Source: Epiperipatus broadwayi
Lineage: Eukaryota; Onychophora; Udeonychophora; Euonychophora; Peripatidae
Direction: 5' to 3'
Length of the DNA stretch: 64,000 nt
Assembly: GCA_028023455.1 (NCBI GenBank)
Contig: JAQFVV010013075.1
Coordinates: 62,001-126,000 of the forward strand
The notes under the pieces are model-generated. The model did no database searches. It was given only the letters and a program-made list of their open reading frames with translations, and was not told the DNA's origin. Each line of letters starts with the position of its first letter. Positions within the stretch are counted from its first letter, which is position 1. Below, in pieces: positions 24,831 to 40,710 of this stretch. The translations under genes and the position numbers were made by a program.

Positions 24831-27800
24831 AATGTATTAAGATATAGACTGAGACAGTGATAGAGATCAATAAAATAAAGGATCAAAATTGGTTTTAAGT
24901 TTTATTAACATGTCAAAATTTATATATAACACCCACTGTCTGAATATGTTAGACAGTAATGTTTACTAAAATGGTACTTAAAACATTCCAGACAATTTAC
25001 ATTTAGAGATTATTAATACATTGTCTATACCTCAGGCTAATATAATATTACAATAATGTGCCTAAAAGAGCTTGTGAAGATGTGCAAGGCACTTTGAGTA
25101 AATTAGAAAAGGTTTAATAAAATATTTTCCAACATTAAAGTTTAATATAACATTTCTTGACTTCGAGAATAGCACAGACTGATGCTTATTAAGCCATAAG
25201 GTGGGGATGTGACCAAGGCATTTCTATTTATAAACATAGTTAAATTATATTGGGAGGTCAGTGTTGCTAGTGAGGAATTTCTGTACTGGATGGAGTGTGT
25301 GATGCATTTAAAGCACTGGAACTTTGCAAATAATAGATAAGTGAAAAAATTATATAATGGATATATGAGAAATATGAAGGGCATCTCACCATTGATCCGT
25401 AAAAATGTGGTGTCAGAGGTAGATGAAGTCTGGACTCATCCAAAATTTAGTGACTGGGTGACAGCTGCATTGAATTCCCAGGTGTGACAATTGAGTTCAC
25501 ACTCTGACTGGGAACCACAGAAAGTGAAATGGGAAACTGTCTTAGCCATTCAAATCCCTTTAGGAGAAGCAAAGATGTCTCAAAATACCTAATACACCTA
25601 CTACCAACATTCGACTAAAGTATATGAAGTATACAAAAGGGATTTATTTAGCTTAAAAATGCCTAATCAATTCCCCAAATAATTATTTAAAGAAAGTCCA
25701 CACATTCTCAACCTCAAATTACAAGCTTTGAAATTAAAGCAAAACAATATACATTTTTAAATGGGAAAATGCATGTTTGCATGGTTTTAAAAGAAAGCAT
25801 AAATTTATTTATGCAATCATGCATTGGTTAAACATTTACTTATTGACCTTGCACATATTCTCATATTAGGTTTAAATCAATAACATGTGGATTTTAAACT
25901 ATAAGATTATTATATACATTGACTAAGAGTAGGATAGCCCTCGAACGAGCAATTCATGAGATAACAAACTGGAAAACAATTTATAATTTAAAAATGCCTT
26001 AATGGTGGCATCTTGCTTTAAATAAAAGAGAATAATTCACTCGGTCAAAGACTATTCTGGCACATTATAATAATAAAAGAAAAGAAACAGATTAATAAAT
26101 ATAAAATATTAACCCAAGGGTAGAGAGAGAAATATTAATTACATTACAGCATTTTAAAGAAAGAAACAATTGTAAGGTAAAGCAAATGGAAACAATTTAA
26201 GTAGCTATAGCTTATTAATTAGAGGAAGTAATCACAAGAGTTCTTGGGTTAAATTTTGGGGTTACCTCATTAGAAGCATTTGCAGATAGTTTCAGGTAGA
26301 TTGATTGTCGGCAGCATTCATACGACTCAGCAGAAAACTCTGGTTATAGTTCATATTTTAGCAGCAGTAGCAGTTTTAGGGTTTCCTATGTGATGGCATC
26401 AGATGGTATGGAGCAGTGGCCAATCATTTCCAAGGGGAAAATAGCCTTCTTGCCAGCTCTAATCTGTCATTTTGAAGATTGTAATTTTAAAGGCTGGGTG
26501 CTTCAGAGAGATTTAAAGCTATATTTAAAACACAGTAAATCTATTTGAAGATGAAAGCTCAGCTTCAAATATTTAAGGTTGCAGGTAAGTAGCAATTAGA
26601 ACATCAGAAGGTCTCAGAAAGCTCAGCAACAATTAGAATTTCTGAATGTAGAATACTAGAATACTTGGAAGCTTAGAATACTGAAAGCTTAGAATAATAG
26701 AATGCTATAATGGCCGAATGCTATGATAATAGCATGCTTAGAAAAAAACAAACAAAAGAAAAGCCTTCTATATATATAGCAGAATTACACAATAAAACTG
26801 CCCTGGAGCATTAGAAAAATATTCCAAAATTTGCTTTATTATCAGCTGCAATAAAATCCATTCCAATGTCCACAGGAATTCAACAAAATTTTAATTAATT
26901 TCTATTGTTAATTTTTCTGTCGACATTCAGATTAAAACTTTGATTTAATAAAAACTTTTACTAATTAAAAAGAAACGATCTTAAGTGAACATCTGCTGTC
27001 TTTCTTGATAAGCTCCTAGAACATTAATTAATTAAAGCTATTGTTTCTTACCAGCCTTCATTCATTTTAAAACAGAAAATATGTGGCGTGATTTTAAAAT
27101 CTAAAAGAAAATTATTTTACTTTTAATTTTCAATGTTTGAATCTATTTATGAGACGAATATAATTTTATTTGAAATCAAAAACAAATATTACGAATGTAA
27201 TATCTTTTGTAAATAGATTCAAACAAAATAATTTTAAATAATAAATGATTATTATTTGAGGTTTTGAAAATTAATATATCACAGTGTGTGCACAATTATG
27301 ACCTATATAACCTACTTTTAAATAAATCTTTTTTATGTATACATACACATAATTTATAACATTTTATTTATACTGGGCATAAGTTATACAAATATATATA
27401 ACATGAGCATTGTACTCGTGGTTTAAAATTGGGTGGGATTTTCAGCATATAAGCACATTATAGACACACTATGATACACTGGGGTTTAAACTAAGGCATG
27501 AGGGTAGGAAAGAGGTGAGAAAAGGTGCAGATCTTACTGTTTCAACATATTGTACTAATTGCACTATGGACTGAAGTATTAAAAGCAAATAAACCAGGAA
27601 ATTACCAAAACAAATACCAATACTGTTCTGCAGACAAATAAAACAAACCTGGATCACTTAAACTACACTGTTAGTTTCTGTGACAAACCACCCCCCTTTT
27701 TATCATTAAATACTCACTGAAGAAAATTTCAATTTATATCTGCAAGTGCTTTTAAACATAGTTTTATGTCATTAATAAAAACAATTTTAAATTTCAGGTT

Positions 27801-27890
27801 ATTTAATTTTTTTTTTAGTAAGATGCAATCATCTGTTACTGATACAGTGCTATGTAATCACAATTAATATTTCTGGTGCCTATCCAGAAG
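24831..27890. other. No gene recognised; minor repeats
   Basis: No supported gene. A possible SINE head lies near 25470 but is too weak to call. At 26640-26745 short degenerate iterations of AGAATACT and GAAAGCTT occur. At 27133-27226 TGTTTGAATCTATTTA and its inverse complement are separated by about 60 bases, a small hairpin or MITE remnant. Confidence 0.4.
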
Positions 27891-27892
27891 AA

Positions 27893-30647
<2,755 letters not shown>

Positions 30648-30715
30648 TATATATATATATATATTGTAACCAGTTGGGTTACATGGTACACCTATAATAA
30701 TATAGTGTGTGTGTG

Positions 30716-30763
<48 letters not shown>

Positions 30764-30764
30764 A
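30648..30764. repeat. (TA)n, (GT/CA)n compound microsatellite
   Basis: (TA)9 directly abuts the truncated 5' end of copy B and is followed by TTGTAACC with a small GTAACC/GGTTAC hairpin (30666-30682). Then come (TG)n/(CA)n around 30704-30740 and a further TA tract to about 30762. Confidence 0.9.
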
Positions 30765-33700
30765 AGTAAAGAAAAGAAGAAATAAACACAGACATAAATT
30801 TTTGTAGATATTTTTCTTATATTTCCTAAAATAAAATAATAAGTAAAGGGTTAAATAATAACTGATTTAAAATAAAATTTGTTTTGTAAATTAAACTTTT
30901 AAAAGGTCTGAATAAATATAAATATTGTATTATTATTATTATTCTGGTTGTAAAATGTAAAACACAATATTGTTTTCAAATTTTTTTAATTAATTGAAAT
31001 ATGTATATGTTTTCAAAGGGATTAGAGAGCTAAAAATAATAACTCTGTTTTCAATCAAAGTGTTATTATCACCTTAGATGATTTATAAAAGGGCTGATAA
31101 CAAAATTAGCTCCAGTCTGGGTAATGATTTTTGAAGAGAGTTAGTCTGGATAATAATTTTTGTAAGAACTGTCAGCTGAAATTCAAGTTGGTGACAATAT
31201 TTTGTTGCAGCTTGATGAAGTGCAGCAGTTGGTTTAGCTGACCATAGAATTTGCACAATAGCTACCATAAACTGATATAGCTGAAGGCAAGATAATAGAC
31301 TGTTTTCATTAGCAGGAGTTTGAATTCACATGAAGAAAATGACCCACTTTTTTATGCTGAAAGTCATAGCTTAAATGTGGAGGATGGTTTCTTGCCTGAA
31401 ATCTATCAAATCAAGACAGCATGCTTGCCTGGAATAATCCTACATAGAAAGAGACCAACAACAGATCAATATTTTACATGGATTGCATACTTTTATCTTA
31501 TGATGACAACAAACATGAATTATATTTTTCTAATGGAACAAAGAACCAGCTTGCTAAATAAATAATTATATATATGCTGACTATCTAAGGGCAGAGAAGC
31601 CCAGATAAACATATATACAGCTGTGGTGAGTAAGGTTATATATGATAATGAAATTTTAAATAAGTTCTTTAGTAAAATTACATTTTGAAAGTGATGCATG
31701 AATTTGTACTTATTATGTTTATGGTGGGTGTATAGTTGAGTAGGATTTTTTAGATGCAGTGTGTTCATGATGCTCAGAAGTATAGGCTCAGTACTGTCTA
31801 GACCTAGAGTTCCCAGAGTAGTCCAGTGGTAAATATATACAGGCCTCATGAATATGCCTTGGTCTCATGAATAAATCTCATTTATACCCCTAAGTCTCAC
31901 AGAGATGAGCAGGGTTGGCACAGTGCCTTTTTTTCTGGATACTACTCTTTGAGGATGATCTGTCTGGGTACTTAGAAGGGCAGTGCTTAAAAATGAGGTA
32001 TTTTCTCATGACATCATGGAGCATTGTGTGCTTGATAGTCCATGCTTGGCTATCTACTTTTCATGGCATGGGAGCTGCTGTTCATGTATTCACTTTTCCT
32101 ACCTCACCCTGCCTACTTCATCAGCATTAACTAATCAAGCAGAAAGACATTTTAAAAATATATATATATTTTGATTCTAAAATGATATTAACTATCATTT
32201 ATTAAAAAGAAAAAAGAAACATTTTAAAAGTGTGACAAACAAGCAAATAACTTTGTGTGGATCTACAAAATTAAAAAATTAAAAAATTGATGATTTAATA
32301 ATTTAATTTAAAAACGTTGGTAATTAGTCAACAAATACCTGTCAAAAATTGACTATACTTTTTTTAAGGAAAAAAAGAGAACTTTTAAATTGAAACTAAT
32401 TTTAAATTATATATTTTGTGTATACACACATATATGTATGAAATTTATGTGTTTTCCAAATGAATTAATTATGAAAAAATATAATATTATTATAACAAAT
32501 TAAAATATTTAACTTTTTGTCAGTGTGCAAATACACACACACATATATATGTAAAATTTTTAAACATAGTATTTTTTATATACAACTGTAAAAGGTTATT
32601 TTATATGACAATTGTAATATAAGTCAATTGTACAGCATATTTGCATGTGCGCATATATGTCAATGCTTGTCAAACAGGACACGTGCAAATTTTAATCATT
32701 TTTTTGTCATTATTGAATACCAATTGAAATACATTAATTTTATGATGTGCTTACATATAGGTAAATCCATGTAACAATTTGAATTTTGACTAGTAATTAT
32801 GTAAGTCACAAATGTAATAATTATTTTATGTTTAATTGAAATGTCTTCATCCTATGTTATAAAACGCACATCTGTGTATGGTTATATGTATGCATTTATA
32901 GAGATACCCATTAAGAAATAATACAGTTAGTGTAATAATTTGAAATGTTGTAGTAATCTTATAAATTACAGAGTGATGACTTTATTATTGTGTACTTTTC
33001 AAAATCAGAACCCTTATAAGATCTTAATCATTTTTTTATTAATAAACTTGTATTTAATTGTTAAAATTGTATTCCATCATCTCTTGTTCACATACAATAA
33101 TAGAGCTTGTGTTCTCTGAGCTATATAAATGAGGATGTGTATTTAGTGCTTTGGGGGCATCCAGAGATGATCAATCATCATCCTGGTTGTCGCAAAAGAG
33201 GATACTCTTTAAAACCCATACACTATATTTTATTTTAGTTTAGTATTGTTAAAAAAAATTAAGTTTATAGTTGGCCAGTACAAATAGCCAGAGCATTGAT
33301 GATGATCAGCATGTTTTACATGTCCCAGCATTATTGTTTTGATTTCTGATTATTGTGTATTTTAATGGATGGGCACTAAGCTGTGCATCCAAGTTATGTT
33401 TAAATAATTGCCCAAGCTGGCAAAGGCTCAATAGTTAGTCTGGTCTAAAGAAGACCCATTTCTGATCCAGTCACAAGGATGACTTGATTTATTGTACTGA
33501 TTTGTTTATTCCCATTAATGATGATGAATGGTATTTGAATTATACTTTGACTTATTATAAAGCTGGTTGACATATGATTGATGTATATTTTAGTTGCTCT
33601 TCTGAGATAACTTCTAATCTCTCAACAATGTTCACAGAGATTCTCTTGATCTCATGCTCTCTTAAATATAATATACTTAAATATACTTTTTGTAAATTAT

Positions 33701-33800
33701 TAGTATTTCAAATATTTGATTTTCTATTGACTTGGGGTTGATGTTGATTTTCCATCAACCCAGATTCATTTTCTGTTTTCCTACACCTTCCTGATCACCC
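30765..33800. other. No gene recognised
   Basis: No supported gene. Frames between 31083 and 32174 are short, overlapping and on both strands, without motifs. The 31900-32130 patch is G+C-richer and could be an old repeat. Confidence 0.45.
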
Positions 33801-33802
33801 CA

Positions 33803-33809
33803 TCCCATT

Positions 33810-33843
<34 letters not shown>

Positions 33844-33865
33844 ATGGGTAACAATATAGTAGTGT

Positions 33866-33913
<48 letters not shown>

Positions 33914-33929
33914 ACACTACTATATTGTT
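33803..33929. repeat. Two adjacent (TA)n-cored hairpins
   Basis: First hairpin: CCCATTAC, TA tract, GTAATGGG (33803-33849). Second hairpin: CAATATAGTAGTGTGTTTATA, TA tract, and the exact inverse complement to about 33928. They sit just 3' of RTE copy C on its strand. Such arms around TA can extrude cruciforms. Confidence 0.85.
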
Positions 33930-33964
33930 GTATGTCATGAGACACATAATAGTCTCAGAACATT

Positions 33965-36375
33965 TATTAAAAATATATTTTTTTCAAACATATAATCATA
34001 TTTTCTTTTAATATTAAATAATTACTACCAAAACCAGTCTATACTAGTTTAATACTATGAATAATTTTATCCATTATATTTCCATTTGCAATAATAATTT
34101 TAGTAGTCATTCACTTTCTCTAGCTTATGATTATCAATTTCCTGAAAAAATCTAGTGAATATTGTTTTAGATTTGTTAGCATTAATCTTTAGTTGTGCTT
34201 TGTTGTTTTTATCTGATAATTTTTGTCAATATTTTTTGAAGCTTGGAAGAATTATTTGAAAAAGTAATCATACCAACTGCAAAATCTGGATGGATTACAT
34301 AAATTCTATTTATTTTTATTTCTTAGTTTTGTATTCTAATCCACAACATACTACTTGTAAAACTGCTGTCAAAGTTTTAAAGATATGAAGCCATCCTGTT
34401 ATACATCCTTCTCAACATTATTTTTCTTAGTATTACTATGTGATCCTAATAATTTCTGTTGCATTTAGATACATATTTTTTATGATATGATAATATCAGG
34501 GTTCTATTTATCTTAATGAACCAATGCTTTAATCAAAGAAGAAATTCATATAGAATTCTAAAGCATAATTACAATTCAAATATATTAGTTTTTTTCCTAT
34601 AACTTCCTTAAATATTTGATTGTAATTTGCTAAATTAAAATCACTTTTAAGTCCAGTTTATACTCTTAGTTAGTTAAAATCCAAAATTTACTACAGATAA
34701 GCTGTAATTATCTTGATAAAAAATTTGTATAGATCTGAGACGTCTGCAATTTTTAATATTCTTTTTATCATCTTTTTAAAGTATCAATATTACTATTACA
34801 TTCTTTCAATTATCTGATACATTTTTATCTTTTTAACATTTGCTATATAACTTTGCCAATGTTTATTCTATTTTTTCACCTGCTTCTTTTAAGTTATCAT
34901 TATAATTCCTCATTAACTGAAGCTTTTCCTTTCTTCTTAGATCTGATTGCATGTCTCACTTCTTCATTTCTAATCCTGAATACTTCAAAAGATGTAGTGA
35001 TTATATGATACACTTTTGCATGTTCTTTACTACTGTATATTTTTATAGAACTCTTGTGCACATTTTATGATATCTTTTGCTTTAGCAATAGTTCCAACTT
35101 TTCTTTTTATTATAGATTTTTCACATAATGCCAAGATGTTGTTTTGCATTTTTAATATTTTTATTTTTTTCCACAGCTTCTTTGCTAATTCCCCATTATA
35201 TTTTTTTATAATATTACTAACATTTTAATACCATTTTACAAAACTCTAGATAATCAATAATCTTTCTTTTTCTCACCATAAACTAGTTTGTTTCAGTAGA
35301 AATATTACTAGCTATAATCTGCTTTCTTGTATTAACCATCTTTATTGTAATTATTGCAAGAATATTGTTTATCATTCTGTTGATTTTGTGGAAATCAGAA
35401 TTGACTTGGAAATCTTATAATATTTTAAAGCAATTTGCAATTTAAATCTATTGGAATGTTTCTAAAGGATAAAATATCAAATGTGAATACTATCTTTTTA
35501 TTTAATATTTTTTGTCATTCTAATTTTACATTAATCCATGTCTTACTTTTTATCATCAATGATCACTTCCTGAATTGAACTTATTAAGAACATTACTTAT
35601 TTGAAATGCACATTTTCTGATAATCAAATGTAATCCAAATCTGTTGTACTTTCACTTGTATACTCCCAAGTCCATTTCTATTTAGACTTTTATTCAAAGA
35701 AAGAATGTATATGTTTTTCTCTTTCTGAATGTTTCACAAGTCTGTGTTCTCTCTCATTTCTATCACCATAACCTAGTTTACCCATAGCACATTCAATTTA
35801 AAATCATTTAACAATTTTATCATTAAAGAATATTTTATTTGGCATGGTGAAAAAGTATTTATAAATCAATATAAAAATTCTATATTTCTTCATCTCAATA
35901 AAAACTTGTTATGCATAAATCTGAAATATATACATATTTATCCATCTTTTATTAATTTGAATAACCGTACTTATCATTCAATTTGAAATATCACCAATCT
36001 CCATAATGCTTTCAACATTTTTGTGTATAATGAACCCCTCTCCACTTGTACTTCCAATATTTGTTTTTTGTCATAAAGGGCCTGTTTAATTTTTAAATTA
36101 GTTGTCTCATACTTTTCTTATAAGTTCACAAAATCTAACAATGCCCCATTTATATTAGACAATTCTTCCTTCAATTCAATCTATGTTCTTTCTCTTAAAA
36201 TTGATCTGCAATTATAAGCACCTAAAAAAATGGTCATCATTGGATGGCAAGTTTGGTTCACATTCAGGTGTTCTTAAGACCCTGAGCCATCAAACATAGT
36301 TTTTGGTAGCCAACTTTACATATTTCTGGGAATAAAAACAAAAAATATGTTTCACTATTCTTTCTGCCTTCAAGA
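33965..36375 (-). mobile_element. RTE-type LINE, copy C (ancient)
   Basis: Alignable with copies A and B along its length but with many substitutions, indels and stops. On the minus strand it covers the region equivalent to about 54610 through 57160. It thus includes the 5' leader, whose GGGAATAAxxx and CTTAAGACCCTGAGCC blocks match copy A, the endonuclease and most of the reverse transcriptase, and it lacks the last 430 bases. It stops near the (TA)n hairpins at 33.8-33.93 kb. No open frame of note survives. It is clearly far older than A or B. Confidence 0.85.
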
Positions 36376-36896
36376 AAACTCATTTAATATTTATCTAACT
36401 ACTATCAGGCAAGTGATAAGAAAGATTGTGCTTTTTCTTGATCTCAAACTCAGAGATAAAAAGCCAATAAACATACCATCCTGACTGTTTTATGTTTGAT
36501 AGCAGCCATCTATGTTCTAATATTATATAAATAATCATATAGTAATAACAGCTGCAATGACAAAAGCATATTTAGTAAATACAAGAAATTTGCTCTGTTT
36601 AATTCCTTCAAGGCCTCAAACAGAATTCAAATGTTCTTTTTTCAGTTAATAGAAAATAAACATATTTCCAAGCCATATAGAAATAATATAATGTTTTATG
36701 TACAACTTATCTGAAAAGTAAAGTAATCCCAAAATGCATGAATAGTGATGGAAGGGTCTTCACTTTCTGTCCTGATAGATGAGGATATGAGGGCTCTGAG
36801 TGAGAGATACATTATTAAAAGCCAAAACATAAAAATGTATGTATCAGCAACTTTTTATAAAAGATCTGCTTTTATTTTTTTTTCCATTTGTCATAG
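36376..36896. other. No gene recognised
   Basis: Short frames only. The 142-codon frame starting at 36745 runs straight through the SINE head that follows and is not accepted as a gene. The part just before 36897 may be the body of that minus-strand SINE. Confidence 0.4.
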
Positions 36897-36980
36897 CATT
36901 GGCCGGATGCGAATCCACAACCGTCTGCAACAATTTACTTACTTGCAAGGCAGCTGCGATGACCTCTCGGCTAACAATGC
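36897..36980 (-). mobile_element. tRNA-derived SINE head
   Basis: Minus strand: TTAGCCGAGAGGTCATCG (36957-36974) resembles the A-box region of a Ser/Leu-type tRNA, and GGTTGTGGATTCGCATCC (36905-36922) is a good B-box region, at a distance typical of tRNA genes. The acceptor stem does not close, so it is not a tRNA gene. It keeps several CpGs, so it is younger than the modules at 12.8 and 40.5 kb. Its 3' extent on the lower-coordinate side is undefined. Confidence 0.65.
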
Positions 36981-37951
36981 TGGACAAGAGCTGCTTTTAA
37001 TTTCTACCAAAATTCAGCAGCTCTGGTGTCATTTGACACCATTTTTCTCACATTTGGTTTATTCTTCAAATTCTGATAATTATTATTTTCCTTTAAAGAA
37101 GTCATTAATTAAATCTCATTTTTATTTAATTATTTACATTTGCCTTTTTCATAACTATAAACAAGAATATTAAACTCGCCAATTCTTCAGCCACACTTGA
37201 TTTATTTTCATAATCTTTATATTTTCAAACAGTCTTTGATACATTGTCTGAACATAAACTAGTTATTTGTACACTTCCAATAAATCTTTGCACCTTTTAT
37301 TTTAAAGTAATAATACACTATTTTCTTTGTTTTTTGAAGAAACAAAATCGAGAATAATAAACGCAATGAAGTAACTAAAATAGTTTTCTATTCATTTCAC
37401 AAAAGATAAAAAATTTTTTTTTTTTTAAATTTATGTACTGAACTTTTACTTCACGTATATAAATATCGTTATATTCTATTTTTTTTTCAAACAATTTAAG
37501 TGTGGTACATATTATTTTTAACTTACTTTTTCTGCAATCTGTAAAATGGGGAGCAGAGTATATTTTCTTTCCATTCTTCAGTCTATCCACATACACTTAA
37601 TTTATATAAAGTGTATAAGAACCTTGTTATAAGCATAAAAATGTAATAAAATCCAACTTAATTTAGGAAAATAACTTCACATTTAGAATGCAAAAGGGTT
37701 TAGAAAATTAAATGACAAACCAACGCAAGGGTCCTTGAGCGCCAAAGTTTCTATAAACTATACAGGAATGAAGATCTATTTAAATCTGAACATACAAGAG
37801 TTTTTTTTTAAGTCTGCTCTAAAACTGATAAACAAATTATGTTAAAAAGATAAATTGCAAAATATGATTGTTAATACTTGGTATAGTTCGTTATTACAAA
37901 GCATTCATACAATTTATATTTTTTTATAGAAGATTAATATATATATATATT
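36981..37951. other. No gene recognised
   Basis: A+T-rich; no supported gene or repeat. The frame 37375-37596 (minus) is Lys/Ile-rich without motif. Confidence 0.45.
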
Positions 37952-38451
37952 NNNNNNNNNNNNNNNNNNNNNNNNNNNNNNNNNNNNNNNNNNNNNNNNN
38001 NNNNNNNNNNNNNNNNNNNNNNNNNNNNNNNNNNNNNNNNNNNNNNNNNNNNNNNNNNNNNNNNNNNNNNNNNNNNNNNNNNNNNNNNNNNNNNNNNNNN
38101 NNNNNNNNNNNNNNNNNNNNNNNNNNNNNNNNNNNNNNNNNNNNNNNNNNNNNNNNNNNNNNNNNNNNNNNNNNNNNNNNNNNNNNNNNNNNNNNNNNNN
38201 NNNNNNNNNNNNNNNNNNNNNNNNNNNNNNNNNNNNNNNNNNNNNNNNNNNNNNNNNNNNNNNNNNNNNNNNNNNNNNNNNNNNNNNNNNNNNNNNNNNN
38301 NNNNNNNNNNNNNNNNNNNNNNNNNNNNNNNNNNNNNNNNNNNNNNNNNNNNNNNNNNNNNNNNNNNNNNNNNNNNNNNNNNNNNNNNNNNNNNNNNNNN
38401 NNNNNNNNNNNNNNNNNNNNNNNNNNNNNNNNNNNNNNNNNNNNNNNNNNN
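37952..38451. other. Assembly gap, 500 N
   Basis: Exactly 500 N, probably a placeholder of unknown true length. It follows a TA run at 37939-37951, so the break is likely due to an unresolved TA microsatellite or an element in it. Frames crossing it are meaningless. Confidence 0.99.
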
Positions 38452-38554
38452 AATCGATCATACAATTATCAATATATTACACAAACTTATTTTAAAATTT
38501 AAAAATTTTTTTAGCAATTGACCATTCTACCTTATTATGACCTATAGATAAGGG

Positions 38555-38555
38555 C

Positions 38556-38593
<38 letters not shown>

Positions 38594-38609
38594 TGTAAAG
38601 ATAAAGAAG

Positions 38610-38651
<42 letters not shown>

Positions 38652-38668
38652 CTTCTTTAATTTTACAA
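38555..38668. repeat. (TA)n tracts with hairpin arms
   Basis: A TA tract at 38560-38591 is followed by GTAAAGATAAAGAAGAATTA, a second TA tract (38614-38647) and then TAATTCTTCTTTAATTTTAC, the inverse complement with two mismatches. This is the same architecture as at 33.85-33.93 kb. Confidence 0.85.
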
Positions 38669-39732
38669 AGTTGCCAATCAAATCACTAGCAACAAACACT
38701 AATTTTAATATCATACTAAAATAACCAGCTATTTATCTATTGAAAGACAATTGTTTTATGATTTGCAATACTGTTTGATTTTCAATAGGTATCAGCTCAC
38801 TGTAGATATTATTCAATGTAATATGGAAATTTTTAAAATAATCAACCAAAGTTATGCCTATTAGATTTTAAGCAATTTTAAAGCAACCTTGCAAGTTTTT
38901 CTAACTAATAAACATTTAATGTTATAGTGAATTAATGTAAAGTGCAACTAAAAACGCTATAATTTATGGCCTTAAATATTTGCCATCATCATCCTTTTGT
39001 CATTGTTCAATGAAGGTTTCTCCAAGTTTAATCAAGTTTCTCCAGTCTTTAAACTTTTTCCTTCATATCACATCAATAAACTTTTTTATTTCATCCATCT
39101 ATCTCACATGTAGTCTTTTTTGGATCTTTTAAATCTCTTTCATTCACTTTTATTTTCATCTATTATTATTTCTTCTAGAAATATTAAAAGCCAAGCTATA
39201 TTAATGATTTTTAATTCTTTCAAAGTCATTAATAATATCTTTGTGTACTTTTGCCCTCTTTTTTAATTTTTTATCTTTTTGATCTCCTACGTTGAGTGGT
39301 TTAAAATTTCTGTAATGCTCTTCTGTTAAGTGTTCAAATCTTAGATTCATAAATAAGAAATGGTAAAACACATTTGTTAAAAGCCTCTCTTTTTAAACAT
39401 ATAGGTATATTTCTTTTCGAATTGAAACACTTTTGCCAAAACCACTTAATCTAAATTTAATTTTATAATTAATTTTATTCATTATGTTTCAAATTGTATG
39501 AATAATCTGATCAAGTTATTTGTGGTTGTCAATCATTATTTTCTTCTGAATAAATCTATTTATTCCTTTTAGCATTTGTCATTAGTAGCATGTATATTTA
39601 CTCCAGACTCATGCTTTAAAAAACCACATGATCTGCAAAATCTACATGACTTATATAATCCCAATTTACTTTTATTGTCTTACATCCCCATTTTATTCCA
39701 CAAAATCACATTTTAAGTAATGTTTACTAAGG

Positions 39733-39873
39733 CTGTAACCTCAGGAATATGTGTCTAAAAATGTGAAGGTATGAACCTCTACAGGTCTTAACCACAAGCT
39801 TATGCCTTGGAAGAAAAGACCTGTAGAGGTCCCTACCTTCACATTTTTCAGAAGCATATTCCTGAGTTTACAG
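39733..39873. mobile_element. Palindromic MITE inside RTE copy D
   Basis: Arms of about 57 bases begin CTGTAACCTCAGGAATATGT and end in the inverse complement GCATATTCCTGAGTTTACAG, around a roughly 27-base loop. A few mismatches and small indels separate the arms. It interrupts LINE copy D. No transposase is encoded; mobilisation in trans would be required. Confidence 0.82.
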
Positions 39874-40184
39874 ATTAAGTAATTATTACTTAATATAATA
39901 ATGTGCATTTAAAATAAATGTATAAAATCACATTTTCTAAAACTGTTTCCCATTTTAATCCACAAAAGACTGAACTCCTGCAAAATGTTTTGAAGATATG
40001 TAACAGCAAAATACTTCCATCAATGTTAACCTCCTTCATATTAGCATGCAATCTAGTATCTATTCTTGCATTTGGATAAATATTCTACAGATTATGGGAA
40101 TATCCTGGGTCTACATTTTGATACTCAATACTTTAATCACTTACAGAATTAAATGATTTTTCATAATCTACAGATCCTAGTATG

Positions 40185-40630
40185 TAAGATTTGAATCTTA
40201 CATATTAAGGGTGCATTCTTCCCATCCCTCTATTATTTAAATAAATACTGTCCTATACATGAGGGGTCAGAGTGACTTCAGATCAACATGAGTATGACAC
40301 CAATATCAGCATCAAGATGGGATTTGTGAATTTTATCAGATTTTCAATGGTACGGATGGTTGAAGAGGTGTAAGTTGAAGTATGTTGAAGTTTGTCCATT
40401 AAGGTGTAAAGATTTGCTATCTTAATATAAACTGAGCTCTGATTATATATTGTGTGGAAGATGGTGATCTGGAACAACTGATAAGTACTGGTTTAGCACA
40501 AAATTTGTATATTGGTGATTATTTATATTTTCTGCATTGTGTAGTCATGTGTATCAGTAATATGAGATAGTGTGGATACTGAGTGAAATGGATTGAAAGT
40601 ATGAGTTCAAATCCTCTATATTTAGATCTA
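40185..40630 (+). mobile_element. SINE-like insert in RTE copy D
   Basis: Contains a GATCTGGAACAACTGATAAG segment at about 40468, then ACTGGTTTAGCACAAAATTTG, matching 12970-13010. Downstream GTGTGGATACTGAGTG and GAGTTCAAATCCTC (about 40570-40616) match the tRNA-like head at 13050-13105. LINE sequence lies on both sides. GATCCTAGTATG at about 40171 and GATCTAGTATG at about 40625 could be a decayed TSD, but the second may belong to the element. Confidence 0.58.
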
Positions 40631-40710
40631 GTATGATAGAATGTCACATTCACTCATTCTTTCTATAACAGCCCTCAATTCTTGGATATTATCCACTATG
40701 CTAAATTACT

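Larger units (their letters stand above)
38982..40710 (-). mobile_element. RTE-type LINE, copy D (ancient, with nested inserts)
   Basis: Minus-strand 3' portion of the same LINE, beginning at a CATCATCATC tail (38983) and covering the region equivalent to about 56440 through 57600 of copy A. It is heavily mutated with no long frame. It is interrupted by a palindromic MITE (39733-39873) and by SINE-like sequence (about 40185-40630). LINE homology resumes at about 40645 (TTCTTTCTATAACA...) and ends near 40700. The nesting shows that the MITE and the SINE inserted after this copy. Confidence 0.82.

Noticed and set aside
25400-25560. Another SINE head
   Set aside because: A GCATTGAATTCCC-like B-box exists but no convincing A-box at the right distance and no TSD.
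36897-36980. Functional tRNA gene
   Set aside because: A and B boxes are good but the acceptor stem does not pair, so it is a SINE head.
36745-37173. 142-codon frame
   Set aside because: It runs antisense through a tRNA-derived SINE head and has no recognisable domain.
37868-38521. Open frames of 175-217 codons
   Set aside because: They consist mostly of undetermined bases in the assembly gap.
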